The position numbers and the translations under genes are program-made. From Nocardioides sp. 503 (GTDB taxonomy: Bacteria > Actinomycetota > Actinomycetes > Propionibacteriales > Nocardioidaceae): a DNA stretch of 64,000 bases. Within the stretch, counting starts at the first letter, position 1. Every line of letters starts with the position of its first letter. The stretch is from NCBI RefSeq assembly GCF_004522095.1, contig NZ_SPUI01000002.1, positions 992,001 through 1,056,000 of the forward strand, read 5' to 3'. Below are positions 62,774-64,000 of the stretch, piece by piece. Under the pieces are notes generated by a model, which worked only from the letters and a program-made list of their open reading frames with translations, did no database searches and was not told the origin of the DNA.

Positions 62774-63139
62774 GTGAACGTCTGGGTCATGGGTGCGGTG
62801 CTCGTGCTGGCCGCCGTGACCTTGCTCGCGGTGGCGGTGCTGCTCGCCCGCGACGAGCCCGCCGGCGACCGTGAGTTCGTGGTCATGGGCGTGGCCGAGG
62901 CCGTCCTGCTGGTCCAGCTCGTGCTGGGGCTGGTCCTGCTGAACGGCACGGAGCGCGACGTGTCGGGGGTGCTGTTCGTGAGCTATCTGGTGGGCGTGGC
63001 GCTGGCGCTCCCGATCGGCGCCTTCTGGTCGCTGGCCGAGCGCTCCCGCGCCGGGACCGCCGTGCTCGGCGTCGCGACGTTCACCGTCGTGGCCCTCGAG
63101 CTGCGGCTCTGGGCGATCTGGGGTGGCGCCGGTGCGTGA
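62774..63139 (+). CDS. Small membrane protein with four helices
   Basis: A 121-residue protein with about four hydrophobic segments: VMGAVLVLAAVTLLAVAVLLA, EFVVMGVAEAVLLVQLVLGLVLL, GVLFVSYLVGVALALPIGAF and GTAVLGVATFTVVALELRL. It starts at GTG, 24 bases from the divergent ABC gene. A related second gene overlaps its end. The pair is a common unnamed feature near ctaA/suf genes in actinobacteria, by memory of such loci; function unknown. Confidence 0.7.
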   Translation: MNVWVMGAVLVLAAVTLLAVAVLLARDEPAGDREFVVMGVAEAVLLVQLVLGLVLLNGTERDVSGVLFVSYLVGVALALPIGAFWSLAERSRAGTAVLGVATFTVVALELRLWAIWGGAGA

Positions 63140-63539
63140 CCTCTCCGCCGGGCCCGGACGGGTGCTGGTCTTCGTCTACGGCGTGTTCGCGGTGGCCGCG
63201 ACCGGCCGCTCGCTGGTCCAGCTCGGCGCCGACGCCGACCGCGCGCCGGTCGCCTACTCGCTCTCACTCCTGGCGGCCGTCATCTATCTCGTGGCGACCA
63301 CCTGCCTGCTCCTGGGCGGGCCGCGCGCCTGGCGGTTCGCGGTCGTGGCGTGCTCGGTCGAGCTCGCCGGGGTGGTGCTCGTCGGGGTGCTCAGCTACGT
63401 CGTCACCGACTGGTTCCCCGACAAGACGGTGTGGTCCCACTTCGGCCAGGGCTACGGCTTCCTGCCGCTGGTCCTGCCGTTCTTCGGCCTCGCCTGGCTG
63501 CGCGCTACGAGACCCGCGTCACACCCCACCGACGGGTAA
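63132..63539 (+). CDS. Small membrane protein with four helices (second)
   Basis: A 135-residue protein with segments VLVFVYGVFAVAATGRSLVQL, YSLSLLAAVIYLVATTCLLLGG, WRFAVVACSVELAGVVLVGVLS and FLPLVLPFFGLAWLRA. The GTG at 63132 was preferred over one at 63123 because GGGGTGG lies 5 bases before it. It overlaps the end of the preceding gene. Its TAA stop at 63537-63539 lies inside an IdeR-like box. The function is unknown. Confidence 0.7.
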   Translation: MRDLSAGPGRVLVFVYGVFAVAATGRSLVQLGADADRAPVAYSLSLLAAVIYLVATTCLLLGGPRAWRFAVVACSVELAGVVLVGVLSYVVTDWFPDKTVWSHFGQGYGFLPLVLPFFGLAWLRATRPASHPTDG

Positions 63540-63550
63540 GGCTCACCTTG
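63532..63550. promoter_or_regulatory. IdeR/DtxR-like iron box before sufR
   Basis: The 19 bases centre on GGTAAGGCTCACCTT. Against the IdeR consensus TTAGGTTAGGCTAACCTAA, 12 of the 14 inner positions (4-17) match, and the outer ones do not. It overlaps the upstream gene's stop and lies 38 bases before the sufR start. Confidence 0.55.
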
Positions 63551-63574
63551 CTTGAACGCCCGTAGGCATTAACG

Positions 63575-63591
63575 TCACACTGGTGTTGTGA
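63575..63591. promoter_or_regulatory. SufR operator overlapping the sufR start
   Basis: ACACT-GGTGT-TGTGA (63577-63591) is an exact match to the mycobacterial SufR site ACACT-N5-TGTGA, within a wider palindrome TCACA-N7-TGTGA. The sufR GTG start (63588-63590) lies inside its right arm, so bound SufR would block its own expression. Confidence 0.8.
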
Positions 63592-64000
63592 TATTCGACG
63601 AGGCGCCCGTGACCGGGCCCGACCAGACGACGCGCCAGCGTGTCGTGCGGTCGATCCTCGTCGACGGGCCGTCCACCGCCGCGGCGCTGGCGGAGCGGCT
63701 CGACCTGACGCCGGCCGCCGTACGCCGCCACCTCGACCAGCTGGTCGAGGAGGGCGCCGTCGAGGCGCGCGAGCCCCGCTCCCAGGCCGTCCGCGGCCGC
63801 GGCCGCCCGGCCAAGCTCTTCGCGCTCACCGAGGTGGGCCGCGACGGCTTCGACCAGAAGTACGACGACCTCGCCGTGCTGGCGCTGCGCTTCCTGGCCG
63901 AGACCGGGGGCGAGGACGCCGTACGCGCCTTCGCCGACCGCCGGGTCGCCTTCGTCGAGGAGCGCTTCGGGCCGCTGATGGCCGCGGAGCCCGACCTCAG
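63588..64000 (+). CDS. sufR: Iron-sulfur cluster regulator SufR (N-terminal part)
   Basis: An open frame from GTG 63588 continues off the right edge; 137 residues are visible. The winged helix-turn-helix QRVVRSILVDGPSTAAALAE then LDLTPAAVRRHLDQLVEEG and the wing RGRGRPAKLFALTEVGRDGF (residues about 17-95) match SufR of actinobacteria, which represses the suf operon when it carries a cluster. The cysteines that bind the cluster lie further on, outside the window. The suf genes would be expected just to the right. The SufR-type operator at the start codon supports the call. Confidence 0.85.
   Translation, partial: MIFDEAPVTGPDQTTRQRVVRSILVDGPSTAAALAERLDLTPAAVRRHLDQLVEEGAVEAREPRSQAVRGRGRPAKLFALTEVGRDGFDQKYDDLAVLALRFLAETGGEDAVRAFADRRVAFVEERFGPLMAAEPDL

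Overview
The window is a piece of chromosome from a very GC-rich actinobacterium, most likely Nocardioides or a close relative in the Nocardioidaceae. The signs are the strong G/C bias at third codon positions, many GTG starts, RbpA, WhiA and OpcA, mycothiol-type DinB enzymes, DUF222/HNH genes, and orthologues of the mycobacterial cholesterol genes. The genus is inferred from gene content; no rRNA or tRNA gene was seen to confirm it.

Layout. 1-603: a partial secreted protein. 717-4327 and 9815-20956: a steroid (cholesterol-type) catabolic region. It holds echA19/fadD19, a nitronate-monooxygenase-like flavoprotein, fadE26-fadE27-fadD17, two SDR dehydrogenases, kshA, a small unknown protein and kshB. 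Three sites resembling the KstR operator lie at the starts of echA19/fadD19, fadE26 and kshA. Within it is an FMO - EthR-like TetR - alpha/beta hydrolase cassette. 4334-9830 interrupts it with a GH6-like secreted protein, a Dabb protein, a DUF222/HNH gene, a repeat-rich spacer, and a divergent MFS exporter/TetR pair with two matching operators. 21202-25765: an MBL-fold hydrolase, a DinB-type enzyme, and uvrA behind a LexA (SOS) box. 25762-28909: a three-gene operon of unrecognised membrane proteins that share a TPM-like domain. 28987-29914: two Rieske lipoproteins. 29920-31221: a TPR-like protein.

31312-40005 is the conserved actinobacterial block uvrC-rapZ-yvcK-whiA-gap-pgk-tpiA-secG-rbpA. 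It joins excision repair, the RapZ/YvcK/WhiA envelope and division genes, lower glycolysis, a Sec subunit and an RNA polymerase-binding protein. 40015-48059 (minus) is the pentose-phosphate operon tkt-tal-pgi-zwf-opcA-pgl, divergent from ctaB (48169-49125). Then come an APC permease, a lipoprotein, two GNAT acetyltransferases, a second DUF222/HNH gene whose start codon lies inside a LexA box, small hypotheticals, and two large secreted proteins, one of them frameshifted. ctaA follows with an ABC transporter, two small membrane proteins and the start of sufR behind SufR-like and IdeR-like sites.

Most notable are a hairpin repeat family with compensatory base changes (one copy in frame inside a coding sequence), the KstR-like sites that overlap upstream stop codons, palindromic stop-codon hairpins shared by two convergent gene pairs, the unknown TPM-like operon, and the LexA-box-nested start codon. 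No CRISPR array, tRNA, rRNA, insertion sequence or prophage was seen.
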